The notes: generated by a model not told the origin, from the letters alone. Shown: positions 39,113 through 48,657, numbered from the stretch's first letter. The stretch: 64,000 nucleotides of DNA from Pseudomonas sp. FP198 (GCF_030687895.1 NZ_CP117452.1:3489501-3553500); one strand, 5' to 3'. Translations and numbers: made by a program.

Positions 39113-40249
39113 CTAGCGGGCCGCCACGCGCCAGAGCCGGGCGATGTCCCGCGCGCGCTCGGCCAACAGGCGTGGCGCATCGGTGCAGGCCTCTTGCAGC
39201 GTCATCGGCCCGTTCGCCAGGGCAAAGGCGGCATCGATGCCATGCTCATACAGCGCCTGGTAACCCTCCCCCAACGTGCCGGCAATGACCACCACCGGTA
39301 CACCTTGGCGCCGGGCAATACGGGCCACGCCAAAAGGCGTCTTGCCGCGCAGGGTCTGGGCATCGAAACGGCCTTCGCCGGTGATGACTAGATCGGCCCC
39401 GTTGATCGCCTCGGCCAGGCCGGTCAATTGCGCCACGACTTCCACGCCGGTGCGAAACCGGGCCTGGAGAAAGGCCTTGGCCGCGAAGCCCAGGCCTCCG
39501 GCGGCGCCACTGCCCGGTTCGTCGCGCACGTCCCGGTGCAACGCCTGGGCGCAGTGCTCGGCGAAATGCCCCAGCGCGCGATCCAGTTGCTGCACCTGCT
39601 CGGCAGAAGCGCCCTTTTGCGGGCCGAACACCGCTGAAGCGCCATGGGGTCCGCACAAGGGGTTATCGACGTCGGCGGCGATCTCGAAACGCACCCCGGC
39701 CAGGCGCGGGTCCAGCTCGCTCAGGTCAATCCGCGCCAGTTTGCCCAGGGCCAGGCCACCGGGCGGCAGCGATTGGCCCTGGGCGTCCAGCAGCGCCACG
39801 CCCAGGGCCTGCATCGCCCCGGCACCGCCGTCGTTGGTGGCACTGCCGCCGATCGCCAGGATCACCCGGCCGGCGCCTTCATCGAGGGCGGCGCGAATCA
39901 GTTCGCCGGTGCCGAAGGTGCTGCTGGAACACGCGTCGCGCTGCCCCGGCGGCACCAGTTGCAGGCCGCTGGCCTCGGCCATCTCGATGATCGCGGTGCC
40001 ACTGTCGGGCAGCCAGCCCCAGCGTGCCTCGACAGCGGCGCCCAAGGGCCCGCGAACCCGGGCGCGACGCCACTGGCCGTTGCAGGCTGCCAACACCGAC
40101 TCCACCGTCCCCTCCCCGCCGTCGGCCATCGGGCATTTGATCAACTGCGCATCCGGCCAGACCTCGGCCAACCCTTGGGCAATCGCGTCCGCCACGCCCT
40201 GGGCGCTGAGACTGTCCTTGAACGAGTCGGGGGCGATGATTATTTTCAT
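39113..40249 (-). CDS. Glycerate kinase
   Basis: The 378-residue type II glycerate kinase (GarK/GlxK family) begins MKIIIAPDSFKDSLSA, the family hallmark. It continues with CPMADGGEGTVE, AIGGSATNDGGAGAMQALG and LVITGEGRFDAQTLRGKTP. It phosphorylates glycerate from sugar-acid or glyoxylate catabolism to 2-phosphoglycerate. GGAG precedes ATG 40249. The neighbouring CdaR-type regulator and sugar-acid transporter support a role in glucarate/galactarate or glycerate use. It is upstream of the cobalamin riboswitch, 103 bp away, without an evident strong terminator. Confidence 0.93.
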   Translation of the reverse strand: MKIIIAPDSFKDSLSAQGVADAIAQGLAEVWPDAQLIKCPMADGGEGTVESVLAACNGQWRRARVRGPLGAAVEARWGWLPDSGTAIIEMAEASGLQLVPPGQRDACSSSTFGTGELIRAALDEGAGRVILAIGGSATNDGGAGAMQALGVALLDAQGQSLPPGGLALGKLARIDLSELDPRLAGVRFEIAADVDNPLCGPHGASAVFGPQKGASAEQVQQLDRALGHFAEHCAQALHRDVRDEPGSGAAGGLGFAAKAFLQARFRTGVEVVAQLTGLAEAINGADLVITGEGRFDAQTLRGKTPFGVARIARRQGVPVVVIAGTLGEGYQALYEHGIDAAFALANGPMTLQEACTDAPRLLAERARDIARLWRVAAR

Positions 40250-40382
40250 TTTTGTTCTCCGGTTCCGATGCACAGCATGCTGCCAGCTGACCGCAGCCCT
40301 GACGCCGGTCCGCCGCACAAAACTCCTTGGGCATTATTGGTCAATTTCACAAAGGACGGTTGTTGTTGACTGTGCAGGCCTC

Positions 40383-40407
40383 TTCGCGAGCAGGCTCGCT
40401 CCCACAG
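40383..40407. repeat. Single REP, GTGGGAGCGAG family (C-type)
   Basis: A lone copy of TTCGCGAGCAGGCTCGCTCC plus CACAG without an inverted partner, between the glycerate kinase and cdaR genes. Confidence 0.88.
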
Positions 40408-40409
40408 GA

Positions 40410-41534
40410 TCATGCGGGGAGGTTCTGATCATGCGGCAACAGTTGCACCCCCAGGTACAACGCCAGCATCCCATCCAGCCGCAACGGGTCCACGCCGCTG
40501 AGCTCGGCGATGCGTTCCATGCGATAGCGCAGGCTGTTGCGGTGGATGCCCAGGGCGTCGGCGCACGCCTGGCTCTGGCCGTCGTGTTCGCACCAGCTGC
40601 GCAGGGTGGCCAGGAGTTGGCCGTTGTTGTCCTTGGCGATCACCTTGCGCAGCGGCGTCAGCAACTCGTCCAGCGCATCGTCGCTGCGATGGCGCCAGAG
40701 CAGCACCGGCAGGCGATAACGATTGAGGATCAACAGGCGCGACTGCGGCAGGACATCACGGCCATAAGCGAGCAGGTCCGCCACGCGCCGGTAACAACGG
40801 CGCAGGCCGGCCAGCCCCTCGGCCTGACCGCCCACCGCCACCCTGAGGATGTTCCAGCCCAGCCCGTCGAGCTTGCCGAGCAAGCGCTCGTTCTCCACCG
40901 ACGCCGTGACTGGCCGGCACCAGAGCAAAGAAGATTTGGACGAGGTCAGGCACCAGCTGTCCGGGTAGCGCGACATCAGCCACGCACTCAGCGCCTCGAC
41001 GGTTTGCCCGGCCCCATGTTCCTGGCCCAATTCAAACAGGTACGGCACCCGTGACAGCTGCGGCTTGAGGCCCATCTGCAGGGCTTCGTCGAGCAACCGT
41101 GGCGAATCCCCGGCATCACCCAGCAGCAGCGCCAGCAAATCATCGCAACGCTGGCGCCGCCATTGCTGCTCGGCCTGCTGGTTGCGCTGGGCGAGCAGCA
41201 TTTCGGCGGTCATGCGCACCAGTTCGGCGTAGGTGCGCAACTGCGCGGGCTCGCCAGTGATACCGAGCACGCCGATCAACCGCTGGTCGAGCATCAACGG
41301 CAGGTTGATTCCTGGCTGCACGCCCTTGAGGTGCACGGCGGTGTGCTCGTCGATTTCCACCACCCGCCCATTCGCCAGGACCAGCTGCGCACCCTCGTGA
41401 CGGGTATTGATGCGCTCGCGCTCGCCGCTGGCGAGGATCAGGCCCTGGTTATCCATGACGTTAACGTTGTAGGGCAGAATCGCCATCGCCCGGTCGACGA
41501 TGTCCTGGGCCAGGTCGTGATCGAGTTCGAACAT
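40410..41534 (-). CDS. cdaR: CdaR-like sugar-diacid regulator
   Basis: The 374-residue protein starts with a sugar-diacid-recognition domain (LAQDIVDRAMAILPYNVNVMD, then GVQPGINLPLMLDQRLIGVLGITG). It has a central unassigned region and ends with a PucR/CdaR-type HTH (ADALGIHRNSLRYRMERIAELSG). In E. coli CdaR activates genes for glucarate, galactarate and glycerate metabolism. It is divergent from an MFS transporter and followed on the same strand by glycerate kinase. That is a matching regulon. Two palindromes lie in the 190-bp divergent region. Confidence 0.9.
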   Translation of the reverse strand: MFELDHDLAQDIVDRAMAILPYNVNVMDNQGLILASGERERINTRHEGAQLVLANGRVVEIDEHTAVHLKGVQPGINLPLMLDQRLIGVLGITGEPAQLRTYAELVRMTAEMLLAQRNQQAEQQWRRQRCDDLLALLLGDAGDSPRLLDEALQMGLKPQLSRVPYLFELGQEHGAGQTVEALSAWLMSRYPDSWCLTSSKSSLLWCRPVTASVENERLLGKLDGLGWNILRVAVGGQAEGLAGLRRCYRRVADLLAYGRDVLPQSRLLILNRYRLPVLLWRHRSDDALDELLTPLRKVIAKDNNGQLLATLRSWCEHDGQSQACADALGIHRNSLRYRMERIAELSGVDPLRLDGMLALYLGVQLLPHDQNLPA

Positions 41535-41600
41535 GGGCGATTCCTTGTGAGCAGGGTTGTTGTTTTTGGGCGTAATGCTTCAGCGCGATTGGTCAGCCGC

Positions 41601-41635
41601 ACAGGGTCCGCGCCCAAACCCTGTGCCCCGGCACA
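41601..41635. promoter_or_regulatory. Overlapping palindromes in the cdaR-MFS divergent promoter
   Basis: ACAGGGT (41601-41607) pairs with ACCCTGT (41618-41624), and TGTGCCCCGGCACA (41622-41635) is a 14-bp palindrome. They are candidate binding sites for CdaR or another regulator, about 70-90 bp from either start. Confidence 0.4.
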
Positions 41636-41724
41636 AAGACACGGGCCCTCAGCCTGGCCGAGACTCAAGGGGCGGTCAACGTTACCCCTTGGCACGCCAA
41701 AATCATAATAAAGAGAGACCCGCC

Positions 41725-43035
41725 ATGTCCCAGAGCGCAGCAGCCCTCCTGGCTACCCCCGACGAAAAAAATACCGTCTACAAGCGCATCACCCTGCGCT
41801 TGATCCCCTTCATCTTCATCTGCTACCTGTTCAACTACCTGGATCGGGTCAACGTTGGCTTCGCCAAGTTGCAGATGCTCGATGCGCTGAAATTCAGCGA
41901 AACCGTGTACGGCCTTGGTGCCGGGATCTTCTTCATCGGCTACGTGCTGTGTGGCGTGCCGAGCAACCTGGCACTGACAAAATTCGGCCCGCGGCGCTGG
42001 ATCGCGCTGATGATGATCACCTGGGGCACGCTCTCGACCTGCCTGCTGTTCGTTACCACCCCGACCGGGTTCTATACCTTGCGGCTGTTCACCGGTGCGG
42101 CCGAGGCCGGGTTCTTCCCTGGCGTGGTGCTATACCTCTCGCAGTGGTTCCCGACGTTCCGTCGCGGCCGGATCATGGCGCTGTTCATGTCGGCCATCCC
42201 GGTGTCCGGCCTGCTCGGCAGCCCGTTTTCCGGCTGGATCCTCAACCATTTCGCCGCTGGCCAGGGTGGCCTGGCGGGCTGGCAGTGGATGTTCCTGCTG
42301 CAAGGCGTGCCGACGGTGATCCTCGGGGCCCTGGCGTTCTTCCTGCTCAGCGACACCTTCGCCAATGCCAAGTGGCTGACCGAGCATGAGCGCGCCGTGC
42401 TCACCGCCGACCATGCCGAAGACCTGGCCAACAAGCCGAAGACCACCACCGATTCCCTGGCAGCGGTATTCAAGAACCCGGCGATCTGGGCCTTCGGCCT
42501 GGTGTACTTCTGCATCCAGAGCGGCGTGTACGCGATCAACTTCTGGCTGCCGTCGATCATCAAGAACCTGGGTTTCAGCGATAACCTGGTGATCGGCTGG
42601 CTGAGTGCGATCCCCTATCTGCTGGCGGCGGTGTTCATGCTGCTGGTGGGCCGCTCGGCGGACCTTCGCAAGGAGCGTCGCTGGCATCTGGTCGTGCCGA
42701 TGCTGATGGGTGCGGCCGGGCTGCTGATCGCCGTCAATTTCGCCACCACGCCGGCCATCGCCATCCTCGGCCTGACCATCGCCACCATGGGCGCCCTCAC
42801 CGGCCTGCCGATGTTCTGGCCGGTGCCCACCGCCCTGCTCAGCGCGGGAGCGGCGGCCGGCGGTCTGGCACTGATCAATTCCATGGGCCAGATGGCCGGC
42901 TTCCTCAGCCCGTATCTGGTGGGCTGGGTCAAGGACGCCACCGGCTCGACCGATGCGGCGCTCTATGTGCTGGCGGCAGTGATTGTCTGCGGCAGCCTGC
43001 TGGCGTTGCGCATGACGCGCACCCTGCGGGGCTGA
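41725..43035 (+). CDS. MFS transporter, anion:cation symporter family (sugar-acid type)
   Basis: The 436-residue transporter has about 12 transmembrane segments. Segment 1 contains RLIPFIFICYLFNYLDRVNVGFA, the signature of ACS-family symporters of tartrate, glucarate and related acids, and RLFTGAAEAGFFPGVVLYLSQWF follows. It starts with ATG 41725 after AAGAGAG. It is divergent from cdaR and near glycerate kinase, so a sugar diacid or glycerate is a plausible substrate. Confidence 0.9.
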   Translation: MSQSAAALLATPDEKNTVYKRITLRLIPFIFICYLFNYLDRVNVGFAKLQMLDALKFSETVYGLGAGIFFIGYVLCGVPSNLALTKFGPRRWIALMMITWGTLSTCLLFVTTPTGFYTLRLFTGAAEAGFFPGVVLYLSQWFPTFRRGRIMALFMSAIPVSGLLGSPFSGWILNHFAAGQGGLAGWQWMFLLQGVPTVILGALAFFLLSDTFANAKWLTEHERAVLTADHAEDLANKPKTTTDSLAAVFKNPAIWAFGLVYFCIQSGVYAINFWLPSIIKNLGFSDNLVIGWLSAIPYLLAAVFMLLVGRSADLRKERRWHLVVPMLMGAAGLLIAVNFATTPAIAILGLTIATMGALTGLPMFWPVPTALLSAGAAAGGLALINSMGQMAGFLSPYLVGWVKDATGSTDAALYVLAAVIVCGSLLALRMTRTLRG

Positions 43036-43051
43036 TACCCCTCTGCCCCCT

Positions 43052-43138
43052 TGTGGGAGCGAGCTTGCTCGCGATAGCGAAGTGTCAGGCAACATTTTTG
43101 TCGATTGATACGCCGCCATCGCGAGCAAGCTCCCACAC
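43052..43138. repeat. REP pair, GTGGGAGCGAG family (T-type arms, one arm trimmed)
   Basis: The left arm is complete; the right arm reads ATCGCGAGCAAGCTCCCACA, lacking four bases of the usual core. It lies between the MFS and aldo/keto reductase genes. Confidence 0.88.
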
Positions 43139-43231
43139 AGTTGATTTGTAGCGTTTGGATAAAACGGTTGGATCCACACGGCGGTTCTGGTATTTGATGG
43201 GACCTTTCCCATCGATAAAAGGATCTTGTCC

Positions 43232-44245
43232 ATGAGCTACCGCACGCTGGGCCATTCCGGGTTGCAAGTCTCGACGCTGACCCTGGGCACGATGATGTTC
43301 GGTGAACAGACCAGCACCGAGGATTCGCTGCGGATCATCGACAAGGCCTGGGACCAGGGCATCAATTTCATCGACACGGCCGATGTCTACACCAACGGCC
43401 GTTCCGAAGAAATCGTCGGCGAGGCGATTGCCAGCCGGCGCCACGAGTGGGTGCTCGCCACCAAGGTCGGCTTCGGCCCGCCGGACGGCGTGCCCAACCG
43501 CAGCGGCTTGAGCCGCAAGCATATCTTCAACGGCATCGAGGCCAGCCTGACGCGCCTGGGCACCGATTACCTGGACATCTACTACCTGCACCGCGAAGAC
43601 CACAACACGCCATTGCAAGTCACGGTGTCGGCCATCGGTGACTTGATTCGCCAGGGCAAGATCCGCTACTGGGGCCTGTCGAATTACCGCGCCTGGCGCA
43701 TCGCCGAAGTGATCCGTATCGCCGACAGCCTGGGCGTCGATCGGCCGGTGATCAGCCAGCCGCTGTACAACATCGTCAACCGCCAGGCGGAAACCGAACA
43801 GATCACCGCCGCGCAGAACTACGGCCTCGGCGTGGTGCCCTACAGCCCCCTCGCCCGAGGTGTGCTCAGCGGCAAGTACGCACCCGATGTGGCACCGGAC
43901 GCCAACAGCCGCGCCGGACGCCAGGACAAGCGCATCCTGGAAACCGAATGGCGGGTCGAATCGCTGCGCATTGCCCAGCAGATCCAGCAATACACCCGGG
44001 ATCGCGGCGTCGGCATCGTCGAATTCGCCATTGCCTGGGTGCTGAACAACCGTGCCGTCACTTCGGCCATTGTCGGGCCGCGCACCGAAGAACAATGGGA
44101 CGCGTACACCAGGGCCCAAGCGGTGCGGATCACGGCGGACGACGAAGCGTTCATCGATTCGCTGGTGACACCGGGGCATGCTTCGACGCCGGGCTTCAAC
44201 GACATCAGCCATTTCGTGCCGGGCCGCGTGCCGCATACGTCGTAA
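43232..44245 (+). CDS. Aldo/keto reductase
   Basis: The 337-residue NADPH-dependent oxidoreductase has MSYRTLGHSGLQVSTLTLGTMMFG, the catalytic Asp-Tyr in FIDTADVYTNGRSEE, a conserved Lys in LATKVGF and the His in DIYYLHREDHNTP. The C-terminal cofactor-binding region contains AIVGPRTEEQW. It resembles the YajO/Gpr-type group. The physiological carbonyl substrate is unknown. ATG 43232 lies after AAAGGATC; a TTG two codons earlier is possible. Confidence 0.92.
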   Translation: MSYRTLGHSGLQVSTLTLGTMMFGEQTSTEDSLRIIDKAWDQGINFIDTADVYTNGRSEEIVGEAIASRRHEWVLATKVGFGPPDGVPNRSGLSRKHIFNGIEASLTRLGTDYLDIYYLHREDHNTPLQVTVSAIGDLIRQGKIRYWGLSNYRAWRIAEVIRIADSLGVDRPVISQPLYNIVNRQAETEQITAAQNYGLGVVPYSPLARGVLSGKYAPDVAPDANSRAGRQDKRILETEWRVESLRIAQQIQQYTRDRGVGIVEFAIAWVLNNRAVTSAIVGPRTEEQWDAYTRAQAVRITADDEAFIDSLVTPGHASTPGFNDISHFVPGRVPHTS

Positions 44246-44271
44246 TCTTCAACGCATGACCCCGTGGCGAG

Positions 44272-44357
44272 GGAGCTTGCTCCCGCTCGGCTGCGTAGCA
44301 GCCGCTATTTTCGGGTCCGCTACGCGGCCCAGCGGGAGCAAGCTCCCTCGCCACGGG
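44272..44357. repeat. Inverted repeat, GTGGCGAGGG family (GAGCTTGCTC-type)
   Basis: CCGTGGCGAGGGAGCTTGCT and its inverse bracket CTGCGTAGCAGCCG-type inner arms, as at 16261-16354, between the reductase and RarD-like genes. Confidence 0.88.
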
Positions 44358-44398
44358 TAAACACTTCCCTGCTGCAATTCCAATAACAAGAGGCATCA

Positions 44399-45283
44399 GT
44401 GTCCAAAGGCATCGCTCTATCGGTCTCGGCCTCCGCCCTGTTCGCGGTCATGTATTACTACACCTCGCTGCTCGCACCGCTGACCGGCCTGGAGATTTTT
44501 GGCTGGCGCATGCTGCTGACGATGCCTTGCATGACGGCGTTCATGCTGGTTTCACGAGAGTGGAAGCTCGTCGCCGATCTTGTCGAGCGGCTGGTCGCCA
44601 CACCGCTTCTGCTGCTCGGGGCGATGGCGTCTTCGGCGTTGATGGGCGCGCAGTTGTGGCTGTTCATGTGGGCGCCGCTCAACGGCTACAGCCTGGACGT
44701 GTCGCTGGGTTATTTTCTGCTGCCGTTGTCGATGGTCCTGACCGGGCGCATCGTCTATGGCGAGCGGCTCTCGCGCTTTCAGAAAATCGCCGTGTTCCTC
44801 GCCACGCTCGGCGTGCTCAACGAGCTATGGCAAGTCGGTGGTCTGTCCTGGGCGACCCTGTTGGTCGTGCTGGGCTATCCGCTGTATTTCATCCTGCGCA
44901 AACGCATCCGGACCGACAACCTCGGCGGTCTCTGGCTGGACATGGCCCTGATGCTGCCGTTGGCCCTATGGTTCGTGCAGAGCGGCGCGCAAGGCTTTGG
45001 TGTCTTCAATCAGTACCCGTGGCTATCGCTGCTCATTCCGGTACTTGGCGTCATCAGCGCCTCGGCGCTGGTGGCGTACATCGTTGCCAGCCGCTTGCTG
45101 CCGCTCGGCCTGTTCGGGCTGTTGAGTTATGTCGAGCCGGTGCTGCTGCTGGGCGTGGCGCTGCTGCTGGGGGAAAGCATCGAGGCTGAGGAGTGGCTCA
45201 CCTATATCCCCATCTGGCTGGCGGTGGCCGTGCTGGTACTGGAAGGCTTCAGGCACTTGGTGCGGCAGCGGCGCGGGGCTTGA
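44399..45283 (+). CDS. rarD: RarD/EamA-family transporter
   Basis: The 294-residue membrane protein has ten predicted helices in two EamA halves. MSKGIALSVSASALFAVMYYY (GTG start) and YTSLLAPLTGLEIFGWRML are typical of RarD (chloramphenicol-sensitive type) proteins, and GLFGLLSYVEPVLL is the second-half signature. Its substrate is unknown. AAGAGG lies 5 bases before the GTG. It is convergent with hppD. Confidence 0.85.
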   Translation: MSKGIALSVSASALFAVMYYYTSLLAPLTGLEIFGWRMLLTMPCMTAFMLVSREWKLVADLVERLVATPLLLLGAMASSALMGAQLWLFMWAPLNGYSLDVSLGYFLLPLSMVLTGRIVYGERLSRFQKIAVFLATLGVLNELWQVGGLSWATLLVVLGYPLYFILRKRIRTDNLGGLWLDMALMLPLALWFVQSGAQGFGVFNQYPWLSLLIPVLGVISASALVAYIVASRLLPLGLFGLLSYVEPVLLLGVALLLGESIEAEEWLTYIPIWLAVAVLVLEGFRHLVRQRRGA

Positions 45284-45299
45284 GGTCACCACTGACCCT

Positions 45300-45370
45300 G
45301 TGGGAGCGAGCCTGCTCGCGAAGGCTTAGGTGACTGACACAGCGCTTTCGCGAGCAGGCTCGCTCCCGCA
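45300..45370. repeat. REP pair, GTGGGAGCGAG family (C-type arms)
   Basis: Inverted GAGCCTGCTCGCGAA/TTCGCGAGCAGGCTC copies lie between the RarD-like gene and the hppD terminator. Confidence 0.9.
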
Positions 45371-45390
45371 AGAGGCTTGCGTCGCCAACA

Positions 45391-45426
45391 AAAAGCCCGC
45401 CCGGCATCACTGCCGGGCGGGCTTTT
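45391..45426. terminator. Bidirectional intrinsic terminator between rarD-like gene and hppD
   Basis: A perfect 16-bp stem with a TCAC loop, flanked by A-run on the left and T-run on the right, serves both convergent genes. Confidence 0.92.
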
Positions 45427-45439
45427 TTACCTGTCGGGT

Positions 45440-46516
45440 TTACTCGGTAGTGAGTACCCCACGCCGCACCTGGTCACGCTCGATCGATTCGAACAGTGCC
45501 TTGAAGTTGCCCTCGCCGAAGCCATCGTCGCCCTTGCGCTGGATGAATTCGAAGAACACCGGCCCCATCAGGGTTTCCGAGAAGATCTGTAGCAACAGAC
45601 GCTTGTCGCCTTGCTCCGAGGCCCCGTCCAGCAGGATGCCCCGCGATTGCAGCTCCGCTACCGGTTCGCCATGGTTCGGCAGGCGGCCTTCGAGCATTTC
45701 GTAGTAGGTGTCCGGCGGCGCGGTCATGAAGCGCATGCCGATTTTCTTGAGGGCATCCCAGGTCTTGATCAGATCGTCGGTCAGGAAGGCCACGTGCTGG
45801 ATGCCTTCGCCGTTGAACTGCATCAGGAACTCTTCGATCTGCCCGGCGCCCTTGGATGACTCTTCGTTTAGCGGGATGCGGATCATGCCGTCCGGGGCCG
45901 TCATGGCCTTGGAAGTCAGGCCGGTGTATTCGCCCTTGATGTCGAAGTAACGAATCTCGCGGAAATTGAACAGCTTCTCGTAGAAGTTGGCCCAGTAGGC
46001 CATGCGCCCGCGATAAACGTTGTGGGTCAGGTGGTCGATGATCTTCAGGCCGGCGCCCTGCGGATTGCGATCGACACCCTCGAGGAAGACGAAGTCGATG
46101 TCGTAGATCGAGCTGCCTTCGCCAAAACGGTCGATCAGGTACAGCGGCGCGCCGCCAATGCCTTTGATCGCCGGGAGGTTCAGCTCCATCGGGCCGGTTT
46201 CGATGTGGATCGGCTGGGCACCCAGTTCCAGGGCACGCTTGTAGGCTTTTTGCGAATCCTTGACACGGAACGCCATGCCGCACACCGACGGACCGTGCTC
46301 GGCCGCAAAGTAGGACGCTACGCTGTGCGGTTCGTTGTTGAGGATCAGGTTGATCGCGCCCTGGCGGTACAGGTGCACGTCTTTGGAACGGTGGCTGGCC
46401 ACCTTGGTGAAGCCCATGATCTCGAAGATCGGCTCCAGGGTATTCGGGGTCGGGGATGCGAACTCAATGAATTCGAAGCCCATCAGGCCCATCGGGTTTT
46501 CGTATAGATCTGCCAT
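45440..46516 (-). CDS. hppD: 4-hydroxyphenylpyruvate dioxygenase
   Basis: The 358-residue Fe(II) enzyme converts 4-hydroxyphenylpyruvate to homogentisate in tyrosine degradation. It begins [20 protein letters not shown], as in P. fluorescens HPPD. The iron-ligand regions are [22 protein letters not shown] and [21 protein letters not shown]. Length is exactly typical. It is monocistronic with a shared terminator downstream. Its product feeds the homogentisate pathway, which is not in this window. Confidence 0.96.
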   Translation of the reverse strand: MADLYENPMGLMGFEFIEFASPTPNTLEPIFEIMGFTKVASHRSKDVHLYRQGAINLILNNEPHSVASYFAAEHGPSVCGMAFRVKDSQKAYKRALELGAQPIHIETGPMELNLPAIKGIGGAPLYLIDRFGEGSSIYDIDFVFLEGVDRNPQGAGLKIIDHLTHNVYRGRMAYWANFYEKLFNFREIRYFDIKGEYTGLTSKAMTAPDGMIRIPLNEESSKGAGQIEEFLMQFNGEGIQHVAFLTDDLIKTWDALKKIGMRFMTAPPDTYYEMLEGRLPNHGEPVAELQSRGILLDGASEQGDKRLLLQIFSETLMGPVFFEFIQRKGDDGFGEGNFKALFESIERDQVRRGVLTTE

Positions 46517-46768
46517 GTCGGCGCCTCATCAAACTTATCAATTAACCAAAAAACGTTAGTTGCCAGTGGATGCTGAGGACGCGGGGCGGCGCGCAGGAAA
46601 TGCCGCGGACACTGCGGGCGAGGAAGTCGCCATAGATCAGTTGAAACCCAAGTATCTTCATTGTCGACCCAAGGCTATTGCGGGCGAGGCTTCTGCTGCC
46701 AGAAGACGTTATTCTTGTATGCGTAACCCGATTCTACACAGCGTAACCAGGTTTGTCCGCCTCAGGTA

Positions 46769-47698
46769 TCAAATCGTCTTTTTTGCCGAGCGTGCAAGCG
46801 GTTTGTTGCACAGGAAGATCCCCGCCAGGATCAACCCGCCGCCTACGCACATCAACAAGGTGAGCCTTTCGTCGAGCAGCATCGCGCCCAGCAGTACCGC
46901 CGTCAGCGGGTTGAGCGCAATGAAGACGCCGGAACGCGTCGCACCGATCCGGCGGATGCCCTGATACCAGGCGATATAGGCCAGGGCCGAACCCAGCACG
47001 CCGAGGTACAGCAGGCTCAACCATTGCCTGAGGTCCAGCCCGCGCAATGCCTCGAAGCGGATCTCACCGCCGGCTGCGCACGCCAGCCACAACATCAGCG
47101 TGCCCAGCAGGATCGACCAGGTCACGGTCTGCAAAGGACCCAGGCTCTCATTCAGGCCTTTGGAAAACAGCGAATAGACGCCCCACCCCAGCACACAGCC
47201 GAAAATCAGCAGATCCCCCCGCCAAGCCTGTTCCGTCGCCTGCAACAGCGACGGTTCGCGACTGATGATGACCAACCCCGCCCCGCCGATGCACAGCACG
47301 ATACCGGCGACTTTCAAGCGGCCCAGCCGCTCCTTGAACAAACACCAGGAGGCCAACCCGATCACCGCCGGATTCAACGCGACGATCAACGAGGCGCGCG
47401 ACGCGTTGATGTATTGCAAGCCATGGAAGAAACACAGGTTGTAGAGAAAAATCCCGAAGAACCCCAGTGCGGCCAGCTGCAAGCCCTGCTTCAAGCCGGG
47501 CCTGGCCAGGGGGATACCAGCGACGCCGAGAAACAGCAGCAGCGCGATGCTCGCCAGGAGAAAACGCAAGCTGGCGGCAAACATCGGCGTCAGGGCATCG
47601 GCAAGGATCCTGCCGGCCACAAAGGTGCCGCCCCAGATCATCGTGACCATCGCAAGCTTGAGGTAGACCGGCAGGTCCGAGGGTGTCGAGGCTTTCAT
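46769..47698 (-). CDS. DMT-superfamily (EamA) transporter
   Basis: The 309-residue exporter has ten predicted transmembrane helices in two EamA repeats, with MIWGGTFVAGRIL early and SALAYIAWYQGIRRIGATRSGVFIALNPL in the second repeat. Substrates of the family are amino acids and other metabolites; this one is unknown. It is divergent from a LysR-type regulator 95 bp away, which probably controls it. Confidence 0.88.
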   Translation of the reverse strand: MKASTPSDLPVYLKLAMVTMIWGGTFVAGRILADALTPMFAASLRFLLASIALLLFLGVAGIPLARPGLKQGLQLAALGFFGIFLYNLCFFHGLQYINASRASLIVALNPAVIGLASWCLFKERLGRLKVAGIVLCIGGAGLVIISREPSLLQATEQAWRGDLLIFGCVLGWGVYSLFSKGLNESLGPLQTVTWSILLGTLMLWLACAAGGEIRFEALRGLDLRQWLSLLYLGVLGSALAYIAWYQGIRRIGATRSGVFIALNPLTAVLLGAMLLDERLTLLMCVGGGLILAGIFLCNKPLARSAKKTI

Positions 47699-47758
47699 AG
47701 TTCACCAGATATGAGTGTAATCATCTCCCGTGTGTCGCTGGGATGGCGTATTGTCCTG

Positions 47759-47795
47759 CTCATGAAACATCATCGTAAAATGAGCGTTTACTCAT
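47759..47795. promoter_or_regulatory. CTCAT/ATGAG inverted repeats between the transporter and LysR genes
   Basis: CTCAT (47759-47763) and ATGAG (47780-47784) are inverted across 16 bp, and ATGAG (47780-47784) and CTCAT (47791-47795) across 6 bp, the last overlapping the regulator's start codon. They are candidate LysR autoregulatory sites. Confidence 0.35.
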
Positions 47796-48657
47796 GACCC
47801 TCACCCAACTCGAAATCTTTTCGCTGGTCGCCGAACTGCAAGGTTTCACCGCGGCCGCGACACGCCTGGGCATCGGCCAGTCAGCGGTGTCCCACGCGAT
47901 AAAATCCCTGGAACAGGAGTTGGGCGTCGAACTGTTCAGGCGTCATCAATCCGTTGTCGAGCTCAGCGACATCGGCCAGCAACTGTTGCTGCGTGCCCGG
48001 GCCATGCTCGGCTTGGCCAACACCCTGCAACAGGAGGCCGCCGATGCCCGCGGCATGCGCCGTGGGACCCTGCGCATCGGCTCGTTCGGGCCGACGTCGT
48101 CGATGAAACTGCTGCCCGCCATTCTGCAGCGCTACCGCACCCTGCATCCGGGAATCGAAGTGCACATCGATGAAGGGCCGGACAGGCAAGTGCTGCAATG
48201 GCTGGATGAACGACGGATCGACGTCGGCTTCGTGGTCCTGCCCGAGGAACGCTTCGATACGTTCGCCTTGATGGAAGACCAGATGGTCGCCCTGCTGCCC
48301 ACCAGTCACCCACTCGCCGAGCGCGCCTGCGTGGAGCTCAAGGCGCTGTGCAACGACCCCTTCATACTCACCGAGGCCGGCTCCTCGGAAGTGGTCCGGC
48401 GGCTGTTCAGCGCCGCCCGGCTCACGCCGAATATCCGCTATCGCTGTTCGCAACTGCTCAGCACGCTGGATGTGGTCAGCCGGGGTGAAGCCGTGACCGT
48501 GGTGTCCGAGGGTTCGCTGCCGGCCATGGAAAATCCAGGGTTTGTCGTACGCCCCTTGTCGCCGCGCGTTCCGCGCCAGATCGGCCTCGCGGTGCTGGAC
48601 AGCCGCCAGGCCTCGCCCGCGACCCTGGCGTTCATCGACGCAGCCCGACAGCCGTAA
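47794..48657 (+). CDS. LysR-family transcriptional regulator
   Basis: The 287-residue regulator has an N-terminal winged HTH (MTLTQLEIFSLVAELQGFTAAATRLGIGQSAVSHAIKSLE in shorter pieces) and a periplasmic-binding-like effector domain (RIGSFGPTSSMKLLPAIL onward). It is divergent from the DMT exporter gene and may sense that exporter's substrate. The effector is unknown. Confidence 0.92.
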   Translation: MTLTQLEIFSLVAELQGFTAAATRLGIGQSAVSHAIKSLEQELGVELFRRHQSVVELSDIGQQLLLRARAMLGLANTLQQEAADARGMRRGTLRIGSFGPTSSMKLLPAILQRYRTLHPGIEVHIDEGPDRQVLQWLDERRIDVGFVVLPEERFDTFALMEDQMVALLPTSHPLAERACVELKALCNDPFILTEAGSSEVVRRLFSAARLTPNIRYRCSQLLSTLDVVSRGEAVTVVSEGSLPAMENPGFVVRPLSPRVPRQIGLAVLDSRQASPATLAFIDAARQP

